Shown piece after piece: positions 6,612-8,835 of a stretch of 8,835 bases of DNA (within the stretch, counting starts at the first letter, position 1; each line of letters opens with the position of its first letter). Source of the DNA: an uncultured Lachnospiraceae bacterium (GTDB lineage Bacteria > Bacillota > Clostridia > Lachnospirales > Lachnospiraceae). The notes beneath the pieces were generated by a model. It did not search any database, was not told the origin of the DNA, and was given only the letters and a program-made list of their open reading frames with translations. Both the position numbers and the translations under genes were made by a program. The stretch covers positions 1 through 8,835 of the forward strand of contig CAMQOJ010000154.1 in assembly GCA_947003375.1 (NCBI GenBank), read 5' to 3'.

Positions 6612-7601
6612 TCAACCTCTCCGCCTCCATGCCGCATGCAGCCTTCTAAGCCTCTTCGGGGCTATGGCGAACAACGTGTGGTAGGCCTTGTTCTTCTCCG
6701 TCAGGATTCTACTCCCCATGGCCCTCGCCCAGTTCCTGCGCAGATATGCCACAATCCCGCGATAGGTTCCATTGTCTCTGGTCATCTGGGAAATCGGGAT
6801 ATGCAGCAGATATTCCAGCCTCTGGAAAACCCCGAACCGAAATGCCGTATCCTCCAGCTCCGGATAATCCCTCTTCACGATTTCCGCCACCATATCCGCA
6901 TTTTCCACGCAGTCGGCATAGACCCGGGAAAAGGTCTCCTTATCCGCCTTGCGGGAATTACTGCCTATCCTGTAGAATACATGGTATGCCTGATCCGGCA
7001 GGGACACCACCTTTCCCATCCTGGGCAGCATGCGCACCAGCAGGTGGAAATCCTCATTCAGTTTCCCCACCGGAAAGGCTTCCGCCGGAAACAGATTCCT
7101 GCGCACCAGCTTGGTGCAAAAGGAGCAGTCTCCCCTGTGCATCAGCAGCTCCTCCATAAATTCCCTGTCGTCAATCGCTGTGGGGGCCTTTGGCGGGATG
7201 CAGATATCCGGCAGCGGATTCCCCTTTTCATCAATCTCGTCCCTGGCCACCTGCGCCGCGGATACATGGAATTCCTGAATCCCCTTCATCAGCAGCTCAT
7301 ACATCCGGGGATCGATATAGTCATCGCTGTCCACAAAGCCTACATACTCCCCCGCCGCATGAGCCAGAGCCAGGTTCCTGGCGGAGGAGGATCCTCCATT
7401 CTCTTTATGGTAGACCCTGATGCGCCCATCTTCCTTCGCCAGCCTGTCGCAGAGCTCTCCCGTGCCATCCGTAGAGCCATCGTCCACCAAGATAATCTCC
7501 AGCTGAGGATAGGTCTGGGCCGTGATAGACCGGACACATCTGGGCAGGTAATCTTTTATATTATAAACTGGTACGATGACCGTAATCAAGGGTATTTCCA
7601 T
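6612..7601 (-). CDS. Family 2 glycosyltransferase (GT-A fold)
   Basis: Predicted 329-residue inverting glycosyltransferase with the classic GT2 start: ITVIVPVYN (6-14), SITAQTYPQLEIILVDDGSTDGT with the D40-D41 nucleotide-binding pair, NGGSSSARNLAL (68-79) and the metal-binding DSDD (91-94). The NEDFHLLVRML stretch near the middle supplies the acidic motif expected near the catalytic base of this group. Family role: transfer of a sugar from an NDP-sugar to a lipid-linked acceptor on the cytoplasmic side. Donor and acceptor cannot be read from the sequence. No transmembrane segment is evident, and the basic C-terminus (RRLHAAWRRRG) could favour membrane association. The ATG at 7601 is preferred over an in-frame TTG at 7616, because the GGAG ribosome site lies between them, overlapping the TTG. 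The gene is 191 bases downstream of the GT4 gene and 149 upstream of the hydrolase gene, so it may form its own unit or be joined by read-through. Confidence 0.93.
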   Translation of the reverse strand: MEIPLITVIVPVYNIKDYLPRCVRSITAQTYPQLEIILVDDGSTDGTGELCDRLAKEDGRIRVYHKENGGSSSARNLALAHAAGEYVGFVDSDDYIDPRMYELLMKGIQEFHVSAAQVARDEIDEKGNPLPDICIPPKAPTAIDDREFMEELLMHRGDCSFCTKLVRRNLFPAEAFPVGKLNEDFHLLVRMLPRMGKVVSLPDQAYHVFYRIGSNSRKADKETFSRVYADCVENADMVAEIVKRDYPELEDTAFRFGVFQRLEYLLHIPISQMTRDNGTYRGIVAYLRRNWARAMGSRILTEKNKAYHTLFAIAPKRLRRLHAAWRRRG

Positions 7602-7610
7602 TTTATTAAT

Positions 7611-7614
7611 CTCC
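7611..7614 (-). promoter_or_regulatory. Ribosome-binding site fixing the GT2 start
   Basis: On the minus strand GGAG lies nine bases before the ATG at 7601. The only longer in-frame start, TTG at 7616-7614, overlaps this site and has nothing resembling a ribosome site upstream. Confidence 0.5.
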
Positions 7615-7644
7615 AAACGTTAAAACGAATATGAACGCTCGTTA

Positions 7645-7668
7645 TCCCGCCCTTCCGGTCAGGCGGGA
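7645..7668. other. GC-rich hairpin between the two glycosyltransferase genes
   Basis: A perfect 7-base inverted repeat, TCCCGCC (7645-7651) and GGCGGGA (7662-7668), encloses a 10-base loop. Neither strand carries a run of T after the stem; the minus strand continues TAACGAGCG. A standard intrinsic terminator is therefore not supported. It lies 124 bases after the GT4 stop codon and 43 bases before the GT2 start, in a 191-base gap that is otherwise without features. It could be an mRNA stability element, a weak terminator or an operator. Confidence 0.35.
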
Positions 7669-7792
7669 CATTTCAGCCTCATCCCCTGAACCGCTCCGAC
7701 AGTACCTCGGCTGGCGCGCACGGGAAGAATCTGCTCTTTTCGACAGCCCGCAAGGCTCCCTCCGCAACGTCCTGTCCCGCTTTGGCCCCGTC

Positions 7793-8835
7793 TCACTCTC
7801 CGCAGGACAGCCCCGTGATCCCCGCAATCAAATCCAGCAGCCGCCCGGCGGCATTCTCCGCATTCCAGCACCGGGTGATGGTCAGATAGGCGGCCCGTCC
7901 CAATTCCCTGCAGAGCGTCCTGTCACGCACCAGCCGTTCCGCCGCCGCAAAGAGTTGTTCCGCCCTTCCATCCTGATAAATCAGCCCGTTCTCCCCATTT
8001 TTCACCAGATAGGGCACCGCTCCGATCATATGGTCGGCCACCAGAGCGCATCCGCTGTTCATAGCCTCATTGGCCACTGCCCCCCAGCCCTCCTGCCTGT
8101 CGCTGGTGAAGAGGAAGATGTCCGCCTGCTCCATATATCGGCGCACCTCCTCCGGAGGCTGATACCCCGGAAAGGAGACGCAGCCCTCCAGCCCGTATTC
8201 CCTGGCCAGCCCCTCCGCCATGGCCCGCAGCTCTCCGTCCCCGATGATGTCCATGTGGAAGCGCAGCCCTCTCTCCCACAGCGTCCTGGCCGTCTCCACC
8301 GCCAGCTCCGGATGCTTCCAGTCAATCATCCGGGCCGCCCAGAGCAGATAGGGAATTTTCTCTTCCCCGTATCCTTTTCCACTAAATAACGCATCCAAGT
8401 CGTACCGCCTGGTCTCCGGAAAATACCCCCAGCAGTACATCTTCCCGGGATAGGCCCGGACGATGTGGAAGTCGGAAGCCACATAGGCCCCGGCGCACAA
8501 CAGCCACACCGGGGATTTCCTGTACCTGGTATGGTCATGGTACTTTTTCAGCAGCCCTCTGGGGGACACGGCCTTCCACTGCCCTGTCTTGTACAGGCGC
8601 TCGCTGACGCGCATCACCGGCTTCCCGGCCCGGAGCCTTTCTTCTATATAGCTTTCGTCATCCGTCCCCCCGAACAGCGCCACATCGCAGTCCAGGACCA
8701 ACTGCCTGCACGCCTCCGGCTCCTCGTACCAGCAGCGCACATAGGCCGGCCTCCGGGAGGCGTGCCATCCCATCTGCACCCGCTCCTGCTCCATGCCCTC
8801 TGTCTGCACGAAGACGAACGCCCCCTCCAGGAGAC
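7793..8835 (-). CDS. Family 4 (GT-B) glycosyltransferase, 5' end outside window
   Basis: At least 346 residues of a retaining GT4-type glycosyltransferase. The frame stays open to the window edge, so the true start lies beyond 8835. A GTG at 8809 could be mistaken for the start, but the residues before it (LLEGAFVF) continue directly into VQTEGMEQERVQMGWH, which reads as an internal beta-strand and loop. GT-B marks, numbered from the GTG: CAGAYVASDF (105-114), LLWAARMIDWKHPELAVE (155-172, phosphate-contact R160 and K165), DIIGDGELR (187-195), and the EX7E motif E240-E248 in QEGWGAVANEAMNSG. Family role: transfer of a sugar from an NDP-sugar onto a lipid-linked or polysaccharide acceptor in the cytoplasm. 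Donor and acceptor are unknown. It is the first gene of the locus visible here, and the next gene starts 191 bases after its stop, with a hairpin in between. Confidence 0.92.
   Translation of the reverse strand, partial: LLEGAFVFVQTEGMEQERVQMGWHASRRPAYVRCWYEEPEACRQLVLDCDVALFGGTDDESYIEERLRAGKPVMRVSERLYKTGQWKAVSPRGLLKKYHDHTRYRKSPVWLLCAGAYVASDFHIVRAYPGKMYCWGYFPETRRYDLDALFSGKGYGEEKIPYLLWAARMIDWKHPELAVETARTLWERGLRFHMDIIGDGELRAMAEGLAREYGLEGCVSFPGYQPPEEVRRYMEQADIFLFTSDRQEGWGAVANEAMNSGCALVADHMIGAVPYLVKNGENGLIYQDGRAEQLFAAAERLVRDRTLCRELGRAAYLTITRCWNAENAAGRLLDLIAGITGLSCGE

Overview
This is a GC-rich window in which every supported gene lies on the minus strand, so the locus reads from the high coordinates to the low ones. 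It looks like part of a cell-surface glycan (exopolysaccharide or wall-polysaccharide) cluster from a Gram-positive Bacillota bacterium. The evidence is AGGAGG-type ribosome sites, a lipobox lipoprotein, a secreted SH3/glucosaminidase wall hydrolase, and protein sequences that resemble those of Lachnospiraceae. The family-level placement is an inference from protein style, not a database result.

In transcription order: a family-4 glycosyltransferase whose 5' end lies outside the window (8835 to 7793); a family-2 glycosyltransferase (7601 to 6612); a large exported N-acetylglucosaminidase-like protein with an acidic linker, an SH3 domain and an uncharacterised C-terminal domain (6462 to 4075); an unknown lipoprotein with a Pro/Thr/Glu-rich C-terminal tail (4037 to 3021); a PglC-type phosphoglycosyl transferase (2998 to 2390); a membrane-anchored nucleotide-sugar 4,6-dehydratase of the CapD/WbpM/PglF type (2361 to 490); and the start of an NAD-dependent epimerase/dehydratase that runs off the low-coordinate end (226 to 1).

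The four genes from the hydrolase to the dehydratase are packed with gaps of 37, 22 and 28 bases and probably share a transcript. Longer gaps of 191, 149 and 263 bases separate the other genes and may hold internal promoters or terminators, but no convincing one can be seen.

A plausible joint role is as follows. The dehydratase makes a 4-keto-6-deoxy sugar nucleotide, the epimerase/reductase may finish it, the phosphoglycosyl transferase loads the first sugar phosphate onto undecaprenyl phosphate, and the two glycosyltransferases extend the chain. The wall hydrolase and lipoprotein inside the operon suggest that glycan assembly is linked to wall remodelling or polymer attachment. No flippase, polymerase, transposase, tRNA, rRNA or CRISPR array was seen.
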